This document shows, piece by piece, positions 33,896-45,509 of a DNA stretch of 49,107 nt. Every line of letters begins with the position of its first letter. Position 1 is the stretch's first letter. The notes below the pieces were generated by a model. The model was not told where the DNA came from. It ran no database searches and saw only the letters and a list, made by a program, of their open reading frames with translations. The position numbers and the translations under genes were made by a program. Location of the stretch: the NCBI GenBank assembly GCA_030141605.1, contig JAQGDQ010000708.1, forward strand, positions 60,001 through 109,107, in the 5' to 3' direction. The DNA is from Tubiluchus corallicola (Eukaryota; Priapulida; Priapulimorpha; Priapulimorphida; Tubiluchidae).

Positions 33896-34220
<325 letters not shown>

Positions 34221-34519
34221 TTATACCTATACTGGCACCACATCACTAGCATTTTATACTGGCATAGCCTACCTACACACGCCTGCAGTTAAACTATTTA
34301 TGCTGCAATTTTAATTACAACATCCGGGATGTTTTGCCGAGTTGCAGGAAGATTTCAAGGATTCTCAAGGCAAATATGACTGTACTTGCTGTGAAATTTT
34401 CGAAGCCATTTGTGATGATAATTGCCTTTCAACGGCATTTGAATATTTCAATTTTGATTATGTGTTCACACTACATGCCGTACACACGCAAATACAGCAC
34501 AGCGAGTTTATTACAGTAA

Positions 34520-35200
34520 AGCACAAGAAAACCCTCAACTTACAAAAAGCCTAAAAAATTGCCTTGAAATTTTATATCACTTACTTACTGCCTTTTTGCA
34601 TATTAGACTTGCATCGGCAGTAACACTGTATAAAACATGTAAATTTAAACTCCCGCAATGACCGTTAGACGCAGCCATTTTGACGACAGGTCATTTGAAA
34701 CAAGTTGAAATAACATTGTGTGAAGTTTGAAAAAATAATCAGAGCATTCGTAGCACACAAGTCACTAACTAAGTAAAATTTAAAATTACTGTGTCTTGTC
34801 AGTAAGATTAAAAATAGGTTTTTGGTTAGTGAGTGGTGTACCCTAGAGGGTAAGTCAGCGACATTTTACCAATTGGTGAAAGTATTTTAAACAACTAATA
34901 TTCTTCTTTTTTAGTTACATAAGTCTTTCCAGCAGGTAAGCCAAAATCTAAGTAATATAAGTTTGCATGGAAAGTTTTTTGGGTCATAGTTTAACATTGC
35001 CTTTTCTCCCCCTGATTTACGTGGCGTAGTGACGTCATGTAATGGCGCCGTCGGAACAGTATTGCGGGAAATTTAAAATGAAAACAAATAAAAATTCCTT
35101 TCAACGCGAATTCGATATACGCATAGAATTACTATAAAGTAAGATAATATTTTACGGCGATTTTTCTGAAACCTACTTCATGTACCACTTCTCTTGTCCT
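34520..35200 (+). mobile_element. F1 TTAA element, copy C
   Basis: The left end is AGCACAAGAAAACCC, preceded by GTAA in place of TTAA. The right end is CCACTTCTCTTGTCCT, followed by TTAA (35201-35204). The length of 681 bp is close to copy A. The splice-bracketed segment is TTAG / TTACATAAGTCTTTCCAGCAG / GTAAG (34915-34935). Confidence 0.8.
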
Positions 35201-35269
35201 TTAACAAAACCCAACTCTCTTCGCCAGTTTAATCTACTGAAAGCGTAAGTGATGGTACGCTTTCAACTC

Positions 35270-35900
35270 TAAGTTGTCTGCTCACTGTAATTGTTACAGT
35301 AGCTACACCTGTTCATTGTAATGGTTACAGTAGCTACACGTGTTCATTGTAATGGTTACAGTAGCTACACCTGTTCATTGTAATGGTTAGAGTAGCTACA
35401 CCTGTTCATTGTAATGGTTAGGGTAGCTACACCTGTTCATTGTGATGGTTACAGTAGCTACACCTGTTCATTGTAATGGTTACAGTAGCTACACCTGTTC
35501 ATTGTAATGGTTACAGTAGCTACACCTGTTCATTGTAATGGTTACAGTAACTACACCTGTTCATTGTAATGGTTAGAGTAGCTACACCTGTTCATTGTAA
35601 TGGTTACAGTAGCTACACCTGTTCATTGTAAAGGTTACAGTAGCTACACCTGTTCATTGTAATGGTTATAGTAGCTACACCTGTTCATTGTAATGGTTAC
35701 AGTAGCTACACCTGTTCATTGTAATGGTTACAGTAGCTACACCTGTTCATTGTAATGGTTACAGTAGCTACACCTGTTCATTGTAATGGTTACAGTAGCT
35801 ACACCTGTTCATTGTAATGGTTAGAGTAGCTACACCTGTTCATTGTAATGGTTAGAGTATTTACACATGTTCATTGTAATGGTCACAGTAGCTACACCTG
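35270..35900. repeat. 31-bp satellite (about 20 copies)
   Basis: The unit is CTGTTCATTGTAATGGTTAC then AGTAGCTACAC. Variants are mostly GTTAGAG for GTTACAG. The array is highly homogeneous. Confidence 0.97.
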
Positions 35901-35961
35901 CTCTGTAAGCTGTAATAATCTCTATTTCTGCAGATTAACTTAACGTTTCCCTTTCTACATT

Positions 35962-37003
35962 TTGGAGTCTTACAAGTCTACAGAGAAGTATTTTGTAATT
36001 ACAACAAACCGACATTATGAAATCTTTCAAGTCTACAGAGAAGTATTTTGTAATTACAACAAACCGACATTATGAAGTCTTACAAGTCTTCAGAGAAGTA
36101 TTTTGTAATTACAACAAACCGACATTATGAAGTCTTACAAGTCTACAGAGAAGTATTTTGTAATTACAACAAACCGACATTATGAAGTCTTACAAATCTA
36201 CAGAGAAGTATTTTGTAATTACAACAAACCGACATTATGAAATCTTTCAAGTCTACAGAGAAGTATTTTGTAATTACAACAAACCGACATTATGAAGTCT
36301 TACAAGTCTTCAGAGAAGTATTTTGTAATTACAACAAACCGACATTATGAAGTCTTACAAGTCTACAGAGAAGTATTTTGTAATTACAACAAACCGACAT
36401 TATGAAGTCTTACAAGTCTATGGAGAACTGTTTTGTAATTACAACAAACCGACATTATGAAGTCTTACAAGTCTACAGAGAAGTATTTTGTAATTACAAC
36501 AAACCGACATTATGAAGTTTTACAAGTCTACAGAGAAGCATTTTGTAATTACAACAAACCGACATTATGAAGTCTTACAAGTCTACAGAGAAGCATTTTG
36601 TAATTACAACAAACCGACATTATGAGGTCTTACAAGTCTACAGAGAAGTGTTTTGTAATTACAACAAACCGACATTATGAAGTCTTACAAGTCTACAGAG
36701 AAGTGTTTTGTAATTACAACAAACTGACATTTTGAAGTCTTACAAGTCTACAGAGAAGCATTTTGTAATTACAACAAACCGACATTATGAAGTCTTACAA
36801 GTCTACAGAGAAGCATTTTGTAATTACAACAAACCGACATTATGAAGTCTTACAAGTCTACAGAGAAGCATTTTGTAATTACAACAAACCGACATTATGA
36901 AGTCTTACAAGTCTTCAGAGAAGCATTTTGTAATTACAACAAACCGACATTATGAAGTCTTACAAGTCTACAGAGAAGCATTTTGTAATTACAACAAACC
37001 GAC
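35962..37003. repeat. 55-bp satellite (about 19 copies)
   Basis: The unit contains AGTCTTACAAGTCTACAGAG and TTTTGTAATTACAACAAACC. The 12-bp palindrome TTGTAATTACAA occurs in each unit. A four-unit phrase with the AATCTTTCAAG and CTTCAGAG variants repeats at 220 bp (about 36,018 and 36,238). A lone diverged unit occurs outside the array at about 39,105-39,145. Confidence 0.97.
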
Positions 37004-37281
37004 AACAAGTGCTAAATGAAAGATAAAACGAACTAACGAACGAGCATTCAATCAAACAAGCCAAGGAAGCAAACAAACAAACAAACAAACAGACAGACAG
37101 ACAAACGAAATAGATAAACAACGAGGAGAAGTGAGCAAACGGATTAAATCCATCAATAACGAATTCGCAGAGGATCCAAGGACTTCCGCTATTTTCCCCT
37201 AATTAAGAGATAAAAGCAGCAGGTAACATATTTCTTATGCGACTGTAGCGACAAACAACAAAATGATGGACCAACGCATGG
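37004..37281. other. Spacer with decayed CAAA repeats
   Basis: ACAAACAAACAGACAGAC-type simple sequence at about 37,070-37,115. No gene is seen. Confidence 0.5.
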
Positions 37282-37285
37282 TTAA

Positions 37286-37760
37286 AGGAAAGATCAACCC
37301 TTCTATGAAGTAGGCTTATTTCAATGTTAGTGAGGATGTAATAATAAAACTGCAATAAGCACCTCGTGTAACTAGTAAAATCACTTTAAAGCCGCGACCA
37401 CTTCATACTTGGCGGTGCTTGCGTTTTCAGTGCACATCCTTCTTCCAATGACGTCATTTGTCCTGAAGAAAAGTAGCGCACTGTCGATCTTCATCAAAAG
37501 TATAATTAATTTGTACAGAAATATTAGATAGCTAATTTTGTAATATTTTTACGTGAACGTCAGGCAAGCTGCAGAAGTTTGAATTACTTTAAGCAGCGCG
37601 CGATTACGGAAAGTCACGACGCGCTTACGAAATGGCACGAAGTCCCCCAGTTACGTCATGATTTTCAAACGAATGGCGACAAGCAGCGCGGCTGAAAATT
37701 CCGAGGTAGAATATTTTAGATTTATGCTCTGTAGAAAGTTGTTTTTCAAATTTAAGTCAT
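37286..37760 (+). mobile_element. F2 TTAA element, copy c (body)
   Basis: TTAA (37282-37285) then AGGAAAGATCAACCC. The body matches copy a, including GGCTTATTTCAATGTT, CTTCTTCCAATGACGTCATT, ATCTTCATCAAAAGTATAAT and GCTAATTTTGTAATATTTTT. Instead of ending after one terminal segment, it continues into a tandem array of that segment (37,761-38,223). Confidence 0.85.
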
Positions 37761-38223
37761 AACAGTAAAATAAACCCAACATACTGAGCGACTTGTTCTT
37801 TCCTTTAGCACACCACAAACAGTTTAAGTGATGAAAGTAAAACAAACCCAACGTACTGAGTGACTTGTTCTCTCCTTTAGCACACCACAAACAATTTAAG
37901 TGATGAAAGTAAAACAAACTCAATATACTGAGTGACTTGTTCTCTCCTTTAGCACACCACAAACAGTTTAAGTGATGAAAATAAAATAAACCCAACGTAC
38001 TGAGTGACTTGTTCTCTCCTTTAGCACACCACAAACAGTTTAAGTGATGAAAGTAAAATAAACCCAACGTACTGAGTCACTTGTTCTTTCCTTTAGCACA
38101 CCACAAACAGTTTAAGTGATTACAGTAAAATAAACCCAACGTACTGAGTCACTTGTTCTTTCCTTTAGCACACCACAAACAGTTTAAGTGATAACAGTAA
38201 AATAAACCCAACATACTGAGTTA
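37761..38223 (+). repeat. 72-bp satellite, array 1 (about 6 copies), tail of F2 copy c
   Basis: The unit contains AAATAAACCCAACATACTGA, GACTTGTTCTTTCCTTTAGC and ACACCACAAACAGTTTAAGT. The CTTGTTCTTTCCT part is the F2 right terminus. Period 72 bp gives a 24-codon repeat frame on the minus strand (NCLWCAKG type), which is not evidence of coding. It abuts F1 copy D. Confidence 0.9.
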
Positions 38224-38826
38224 CTTTACAGCATTTTTATGCATATATCGCGCTCATGTTAAAAGGAATTTTTGTTTGTTTTCATTTTAAATCTCCCGCA
38301 ACACTGTTCAGATGGCGCCATTACATGACGTCACATGCGCAAACGTAAATCGGGGGAAGAAAAGGCAATGTTAAATTATGTCCCAAAAAATCTTTCCATG
38401 CAAAGTTATATTACTTAGCTTTTCGCTTACCTGCTGGAAAGACCTATGTAACTAGAAATAGTAATTTAAAATGTTTGTGCCAATTGGTAAAATGTTGCTG
38501 ACTCACCCTCCAGGGTGCGCCACTCACTAACCAAAAACGTATTTTTAATCTTATTGAGAAGATACAGTAATTTTGAATATTACTTAGTTAGTAACATGTG
38601 CGCTACGAATGCTCTGATTATTTTTTCAAACTTTACGCAATGCTATCAAAACTTGTTTCAAATGACCTGTCATGAAAATGGCTGTCTAACGGTCATTGCG
38701 GGAGTTTACACGTTTTATGCAGCGTTACGGCCGATGCAAGCCCTGCATGCAAAAAGGGCAGTATGTAAGTGTAATAAAATTTCAAGACGAATTTTCTAAG
38801 CTTTGTGTAGCTGGTTTCCTTGGGCT
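38224..38826 (-). mobile_element. F1 TTAA element, copy D (inverted, left-truncated)
   Basis: Matches copy B from the position equivalent to about 24,350 onward, so its first ~55 bp is lost at the junction with the 72-bp array. It ends at CCTTGGGCT followed by TTAA (38827-38830). The 21-nt splice-bracketed segment is at 38431-38451 on the minus strand. It is in inverted orientation to copy C, with 3 kb of satellites between. Confidence 0.8.
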
Positions 38827-38830
38827 TTAA

Positions 38831-39289
38831 AGGGTTTCCGAGGCGCTGAACTTGTGATGCAAATGTCCCTGGTTCAAATCTAGGTTTTCTCGGTTTTCTC
38901 CCGCGTTTTATACATTGTCAAGGCAACCGTCACGGACACCACGCCCACGTCTTTTAAGTGAAAACTAATCCTACTTTTGATAGTCTACGATGTGAATAAA
39001 AAACGACTTCGGGGAAATGAGTCTCTCAGCTCGTCTAGCCACCATTCGTTACAGGAAAGTAGGGCAGATTAGTTCTAAAAAAACCACCAGGATAACGTCA
39101 TACGAAATTTACAAGTCTACAGAGAGATATTTTGTAATTATAACGTTACTTCGATGCTCTTGTGTATGCCAAAAATGGTTTACTATGCCATTATGTAACT
39201 TTTATTGCGTAATAGTTGTACGTGTATTGTCTAATAGAAAAAGGAGCACTTCTGCTATTGGCATGCTTGCAATGATAAACACAAATGCT
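38831..39289. other. Spacer with degenerate tRNA-like segment and stray 55-bp unit
   Basis: Around 38,835-38,890 CTGGTTCAAATCTAGG resembles a Pol III B box and CGGTTTTCTCCCGCG a SINE body, so a decayed SINE is possible. At 39,105-39,145 TTTACAAGTCTACAGAGAG then ATATTTTGTAATTATAAC is a single diverged copy of the 55-bp satellite unit. Confidence 0.4.
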
Positions 39290-39291
39290 TA

Positions 39292-39536
39292 GAACGACCA
39301 GATGGTTTTGTCTAGTGGTAATGCGTCTGCTTTCCGTCTGGGAGGTCGCGAGTTCGAACCAGCAGCCGGGTCATACCAAAGACTTTAAAAATGGTACCTG
39401 CTGTTGCCCTGCCTGACGTGTGGTATTTAGGGTAAAAGTGGGGTAATAATAGTCTCTGTTATGTAGTTGTAGGTTGTTATTTACAGTCCGTGATAATGTT
39501 AATGTTAATTGTTGACCCAAAAGTCGACTTTAAATA
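39292..39536 (+). mobile_element. tRNA-derived SINE
   Basis: The head contains an A-box-like GTCTAGTGGTAATGCG and a B box GAGTTCGAACC about 35 bp downstream, the spacing of a tRNA promoter. It is followed by a body of about 170 bp ending TTTAAATAAAG and an (ATT)n tail. The head resembles a tRNA (TCTGCTTTCCGTCTGGGAGG in the anticodon-arm region), but it lacks a pairing acceptor stem and mature tRNA 3' end. No target duplication was identified beyond the microsatellite tail. Confidence 0.7.
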
Positions 39537-39765
<229 letters not shown>

Positions 39766-39836
39766 CGACTTTTTAGGACAGCTGTCGTTACTTGAAAACT
39801 AAAACCGTACCTAAATAAGAACTTAATGCAAAACCG

Positions 39837-40381
39837 AACTCAATCTTAAACTGCAGGTGAAAACAATCTACTCTTTAAAATATTGACAAGAAACACACTA
39901 GTTTTTTTCAAAAATGACTTACGTTGAAGAATTATTACCACACAAACGCATTTCCTCATTCGCTAGTTAGACGGGTACTGGCGCCTGCATTTCGAAAACG
40001 CATTGCACAAAAAACAGGTGCTGTGCTTCTCAGTTCAGATGTGTTAGTTTGTGACGAACTACACAGCGGTAAATTTGAATTTTGGATTTTTATCTTAAAA
40101 CTTGCCTAGTTTTAGTACAACACACTGAATATCTTACAGTAGCACTGCACTTCAATTTTTTCTTTCGCAAACACGCGCAACACGCTCATGTAAAATTTCT
40201 GCTGTTGAAAATTATGTTAATTTGTGATGTCATCAATAATTGGGCTCGCCCGTCGTTAATTAAGTTTTTAATCTATTCTTTAATGATCAGAAACGCTCTT
40301 GCAGTATTAATTGTGTTAAAATGTATGCTTTTTATCGGATTTGAACATGGGGTAGTATATGAAAAATCATCCTGTCTTCCT
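39837..40381 (+). mobile_element. F4 TTAA-flanked element, copy b (complete)
   Basis: TTAA lies at both sides (39833-39836 and 40382-40385), enclosing 545 bp. The left end is TGCAAAACCGAAC. The right end, AATCATCCTGTCTTCCT, has reverse complement AGGAAGACAGGATG, similar to the F3 terminus AGGAAAACCGGATG. The body matches 14,900-15,440. No coding frame is conserved. Confidence 0.8.
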
Positions 40382-40385
40382 TTAA

Positions 40386-40850
40386 GCTAGCGAAACCTAA
40401 CTCATTAAAATCATGTTAAATTTTTAATAAAACGAACAACGGAAAATTCAAGCAAGCAAGCAAACAAAAAGCAAACAGGCAAACAAGCAAGCATACAAAC
40501 AATCAAACAAACTTACAGACATACAAACAGACCGGGAAATAAGCAAACTAAAGAACCAATGAAAGAAATACCGAGACAGCGAACGAACGGACACACGTAG
40601 AAGCAGACGGACAGACAAGCAAGCAAGCTGTTTGTCGAACTTTACAAATGTTACCTTATCAATGTCTGTTTTTTTGCGCATGAAATAAATTAAGCAAAAT
40701 TTTGAAATTAAATGAAGTTTCGTAATAATAACTTTACTTCGGAAAATCAACTATAATCAGATAGCTGCCGGTCCCGCCCCATATCGGTTTGCAAAGTGCC
40801 AAACTGCAAGTAAGGAGAACCTGTTAAATTATACTATATGATAAATAATT
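40386..40850. other. Spacer with decayed CAAG/CAAA repeats
   Basis: Simple-sequence remnants at about 40,450-40,625. No gene is seen. Confidence 0.45.
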
Positions 40851-40851
40851 A

Positions 40852-41165
40852 TGTTAATAAGAGGCTCACAGAAGGAAGCCAAATAAGGAGAGCTAAGGAG
40901 TGGTGCCACGTGATGACGTAATTGACCTAGTTGTCAGGCTGCGCACGCAGCTCATATATAAGACGTGACATCAGCTAGCACGAGAGCTGGGTCATACTTT
41001 ACACCTGCAAGCTGGACTTCTCTCGTAGATCAGGGGCCTTGGCACTGCTATCTATATATTATACTTATTGTGCTGATATTTAATAAATGTGTTATTTCGT
41101 AAATAAAGTCTTAATAGCTTTACCATTTATCAAACGTTTATAAACAGCCACACACAGCTCACACA
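40852..41165 (+). promoter_or_regulatory. LTR-like promoter and polyadenylation segment
   Basis: Begins TGTTAATAAG and contains an E-box plus CRE-like stretch (CCACGTGATGACGTAA, about 40,907), a TATA box (CATATATAAGACG, about 40,952) and two AATAAA signals about 130-150 bp downstream (near 41,081 and 41,103). Promoter and poly(A) signal so close together suggest a solo LTR. The ends and target duplication could not be fixed, so a small unrelated promoter remains possible. Confidence 0.4.
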
Positions 41166-41284
41166 ACGTACTTTCCACTATATCTCACTTAATAAATTTT
41201 ACTCTGCATAACAAAGTACAAGTTTGAACGCGTGGCAATGCTAGGTGTGTGAACGTACCATAATTTACAACTGTCATAAGCAAA

Positions 41285-41550
41285 CTAATGAAGCCAAGGA
41301 TTTGCTAGTCTTTTTACACTAGAGTCAGTAATGTACACAAATGAAGCCAAGGATTTGCTAGTCTTTTTACACTAGAGTCAGTAATGTACACAAATGAAGC
41401 CAAGGATTTGCTAGTCTTTTTACACTAGAGTCAGTAATGTACACAAATGAAGCCAAGGATTTGCTAGTCTTTTTACACTAGAGTCAGTAATGTACACAAA
41501 TGAAGCCAAGGCTTTGCAAGTCTTTTTACACTAGAGTCAGTAATGTACAC
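41285..41550. repeat. 53-bp tandem repeat (5 copies)
   Basis: The unit contains AATGAAGCCAAGGATTTGCT and TTTTTACACTAGAGTCAGTA. The first four copies are almost identical; the fifth has GGCTTTGCAAG. The near identity indicates recent amplification. Confidence 0.95.
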
Positions 41551-41847
41551 TCTATAGACAATCCCTCCTAAACCGCGTGGTTATGATGAGACTAATTATG
41601 GGTCTACAGAAACTAGCCCTTTGGAGTGTGCCCTTTTGTAATAACTAGAGACCGCCTTACATATGCCAGGAGGAGTTTTGCGTCTATTAGCATCATCAGC
41701 ATGGCTAAGCTCATTTTATAATGCACAGTCTTGCATTGGGTTATTGAATAGCATCTCTTTCAAATAAGAAAGTTCCTGGCTACTGTCAATATCACAAGAA
41801 TTAAATTGTTTCTTAGTGCAGTTAAAGTCAAACTAAACCCTCACTAT
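41551..41847. other. Spacer, nothing recognised
   Basis: No gene or repeat is supported. Confidence 0.4.
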
Positions 41848-42870
41848 AATGTAATGTAATGTAATGTAATGCAATGTAATGTAATGTAATGTAATGTAAT
41901 GTAATGTAATGTAATGCAATGCAATGTAATGTAATGTAATGTAATGTAATGTAATGCAATGCAATGTAATGTAATGTAATGTAATGTAATGTAATGCAAT
42001 GTAATGTAATGTAATGTAATGTAATGTAATGTAATGTAATGTAATGCAATGTAATGCAATGTAATGCAATGTAATGCAATGTAATGCAATGCAATGCAAT
42101 GCAATACAATGCAATGCAATGCAATGCAATGCAATACAATGCAATACAATACAATACAATACAATACAATACAATACAATACAATACAATACAATACAAT
42201 ACAATACAATACAATACAATACAATAGAATAGAATAGAATAGAATAGAATAGAATAGAATAGAATAGAATAGAATAGAACAGAATCTAATCTAATCTAAT
42301 CTAATCTAATCTAATCTAATCTAATCTAATCTAATCTAATCTAATCTAATCTAATCTAATCTAATCTAATCTAATCTAATCTAATCTAATCTAATCTAAT
42401 ACAACAACAACAACAAAAACAAAAAAAAAAAAAATAATCTAATCTAATCTAATCTAATCTAATCTAATCTAATCTAATCTAATCTAATCTAATCTAATCT
42501 AATCTAATCTAATCTAATCTAATCTAATCTAATCTAATCTAATCTAATCTAATCTAACCTAACCTAACCTAACCTAACCTAACCTAACCTAACCTAACCT
42601 AACCTAACCTAACCTAACCTAACCTAACCTAACCTAACCTAACCTAACCTAACCTAACCTAACCTAACCTAACCTAACCTAACCTAACATAACATAACAT
42701 AACATAACATAACATAACATAACATAACATAACATAACATAACATAACATAACATAACATAACATAACATAACATAACATAACATAACATAACATAACAT
42801 AACATAACATAACATAACATAACATAACATAACATAACATAACATAACATAGTATAGTATAATATAATAT
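41848..42870. repeat. Compound pentanucleotide array in homogeneous blocks
   Basis: Successive in-phase 5-bp blocks: TAATG/CAATG (to about 42,100), CAATA (to about 42,225), GAATA (to about 42,280), CTAAT (42,285-42,398), a CAACAA/poly-A interruption (to about 42,435), CTAAT again (to about 42,554), CCTAA (to about 42,687), CATAA (to about 42,850), then short AGTAT/AATAT. Adjacent blocks differ by a single base. The three overlapping Tyr-Ile-Val-Leu frames are artefacts. Confidence 0.97.
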
Positions 42871-42929
42871 ACTTTTGCAACTTAAAAATCTTACTATCGT
42901 TACGAATATTCAATTTATAAACTTTGATT

Positions 42930-43234
42930 TTTCATCACTTCGTTGTTAGCAGTACTAAATTTGAAGAACCGCCATTTTTCTTGATATCATCCGTTTAAGC
43001 AGTACTGTACACTTATGCAAACGTGCTTGACGCCCAAGGGAAGACGTCTGCCATTACACAAACTGTGGTTAGTTTCTGACGTAAGCAGTAGCTGTGTTCG
43101 GTTGCCGTTAAATAACTTTCCAAGCTAATTATTCAAATATAAAAAACAATTATTAACTTCTATAGCCACGAAAATGTACATTATGGACGGTAAATTAAAG
43201 TGAGATTGAGTCTAAACAATCTTCCGGTTTTCCT
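42930..43234 (-). mobile_element. F3 TTAA-flanked element, copy b (truncated)
   Basis: On the minus strand it starts AGGAAAACCGGAAGATTG next to TTAA (43235-43238). It includes ACGGCAACCGAACACAG, CTTACGTCAGAAACTAACC and GGCAGACGTCTTCCCTTG, matching 20,735-20,830. Similarity fades before 42,930, where the pentanucleotide array begins. Confidence 0.65.
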
Positions 43235-43238
43235 TTAA

Positions 43239-44943
43239 GTGACAACAATAAAATGAACCCAACATGCTGAGTGACTTGTTCTTTCCTTTAGCACACCACA
43301 AACAGTTTAAGTGATAACAGTAAAATAAACCCAACATGCTGAGTGACTTGTTCTTTCCTTTAGCACACCACAAACAGTTTAAGTGATAACAGTAAAATAA
43401 ACCCAACATGCTGAGTGACTTGTTCTTTCCTTTAGCACACCACAAACAGTTTAAGTGATAACAATAAAATAAACCCAACATGCTGAGCGACTTGTTCTTT
43501 CCTTTAGCACACCACAAACAGTTTAAGTGACAACAATAAAATGAACCCAACATGCTGAGTGACTTGTTCTTTCCTTTAGCACACCACAAACAGTTTAAGT
43601 GATAACAGTAAAATAAACCCAACATGCTGAGCGACTTGTTCTTTCCTTTAGCACACCACAAACAGTTTAAGTGATAACAATAAAATAAACCCAACATGCT
43701 GAGCGACTTGTTCTTTCCTTTAGCACACCACAAACAGTTTAAGTGATAACAATAAAATGAACCCAACATGCTGAGTGACTTGTTCTTTCCTTTAGCACAC
43801 CACAAACAGTTTAAGTGATAACAATAAAATGAACCCAACATGCTGAGTGACTTGTTCTTTCCTTTAGCACACCACAAACAGTTTAAGTGATAACAATAAA
43901 ATGAACCCAACATGCTGAGTGACTTGTTCTTTCCTTTAGCACACCACAAACAGTTTAAGTGATAACAATAAAATGAACCCAACATGCTGAGCGACCTGCT
44001 CTTTCCTTTAGCACACCACAAACAGTTTAAGTGATAACAATAAAATAAACCCAACATGCTGAGTGACTTGTTCTTTCCTTTAGCACACCACAAACAGTTT
44101 AAGTCATAACAATAAAATGAACCCAACATGCTGAGTGACTTGTTCTTTCCTTTAGCACACCACAAACAGTTTAAGTGATAACAATAAAATGAACCCAACA
44201 TGCTGAGTGACTTGTTCTTTCCTTTAGCACACCACAAACAGTTTAAGTGATAACAATAAAATGAACCCAACATGCTGAGTGACTTGTTCTTTCCTTTAGC
44301 ACACCACAAACAGTTTAAGTGATAACAATAAAATGAACCCAACATGCTGAGTGACTTGTTCTTTCCTTTAGCACACCACAAACAGTTTAAGTCATAACAA
44401 TAAAATGAACCCAACATGCTGAGTGACTTGTTCTTTCCTTTAGCACACCACAAACAGTTTAAGTGATAACAATAAAATGAACCCAACATGCTGAGTGACT
44501 TGTTCTTTCCTTTAGCACACCACAAACAGTTTAAGTGATAACAATAAAATGAACCCAACATGCTGAGTGACTTGTTCTTTCCTTTAGCACACCACAAACA
44601 GTTTAAGTCATAACAATGAAATGAACCCAACATGTTGAGCGACTTGTTCTTTCCTTTAGCACACCACAAACAGTTTAAGTGATAACAATAAAATGAACCC
44701 AACATGCTGAGTGACTTGTTCTTTCCTTTAGCACACCACAAACAGTTTAAGTGATAACAATAAAATGAGCCCCACATGCTGAGCAACTTGTTCTTTCCTT
44801 TAGCACACCACAAACAGTTTAAGTAATAACACTAAAATGAACCCAACATGCTGAGCAACTTGCTCTTTCCTTTAGCACACCACAAACAGTTTAAGTCATA
44901 ACAATAAAATGAACCCAACATGCTGAGCAACTTGCTCTTTCCT
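43239..44943 (+). repeat. 72-bp satellite, array 2 (about 23-24 copies)
   Basis: Same monomer as arrays 1 and 3, here bounded by TTAA on both sides (43235-43238 and 44944-44947) and ending CTTGCTCTTTCCT, the F2 terminus. Period 72 bp keeps a 533-codon minus-strand frame open (LNCLWCAKGKNKSLSMLGS type). Because every monomer has the same frame and the same unit elsewhere is transposon tail, this is not considered a gene. GTGATAAC/GTCATAAC variants recur, hinting at multi-unit duplication. Confidence 0.93.
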
Positions 44944-44947
44944 TTAA

Positions 44948-45492
44948 GGTCCATTCCACATTATACAAACCATACCTAACAGAAATTATTCTTGTACACA
45001 CCCAGCCGATTACTATCCAGAACTAATGGTGCTTAACTAAACATTGTGTCACGGACTTTTGTTGTATATCTGGTGATGTTTAATATAGTGATAATACAGT
45101 TTTCCCTTAACAAAAAAAAACACAAAAGCAAAACCAGCAGCCATTTTTGCAGTCTGCTTCTCAACGCAAAATATTTTTTTTCAAGTTGAAGGATTTTAAA
45201 GAAATGGCGCCCCATATGAGCCGTCCTCGCAATTTATTTATAAGATAATAAAGCAAGGCAAGATAACATTCATGTAAAAAGTATACCGTAGCTGATCCCT
45301 CACTAAATTGCTTTTGGCGCATGTAGTAGCTGCAACGAGATTGGTTTCACTGCCGGATTATCGCAAAGGTCAGGCAACTGCCGTAACCGTTGCCATACAT
45401 AACGAAAGCCCCCTATTCCAACAACACTCTGCCGAATTTGCCGCAACACCAACCTCAATTTTCTTATTTTGTTGATAAGAAATTGGCAAAAT
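44948..45492. other. Spacer between oppositely oriented 72-bp arrays
   Basis: About 545 bp of unique sequence, with two minus-strand frames (60 and 72 codons) of no recognisable family. It could form the loop of a very large inverted repeat made by arrays 2 and 3. Confidence 0.45.
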
Positions 45493-45509
45493 TTAAAGCA
45501 AAGGATAAG

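Noticed and set aside
34515-38830. A single foldback transposon with F1 copies C and D as its inverted ends and satellites as its core
   Set aside because: The interval contains an independent F2 copy with its own TTAA, copy D is truncated by the F2 tail, and copy C has its own right-hand TTAA, so separate insertions are simpler.
39292-39380. Functional tRNA gene
   Set aside because: A and B boxes are present, but the acceptor stem does not pair and the segment continues into a SINE body with an ATT tail.
42554-42687. (CCTAA)n, i.e. TTAGG on the other strand, the arthropod telomere repeat
   Set aside because: It is one block in a graded series of pentanucleotides (CTAAT, CCTAA, CATAA) in the same phase. 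Molluscan telomeres use TTAGGG, so local slippage explains it better than a telomere.
43212-44813. 533-codon open frame on the minus strand
   Set aside because: It is produced by a 72-bp satellite whose period is a multiple of three. The same unit is a non-coding transposon terminus elsewhere in the window, and there is no leader, splice context or domain.
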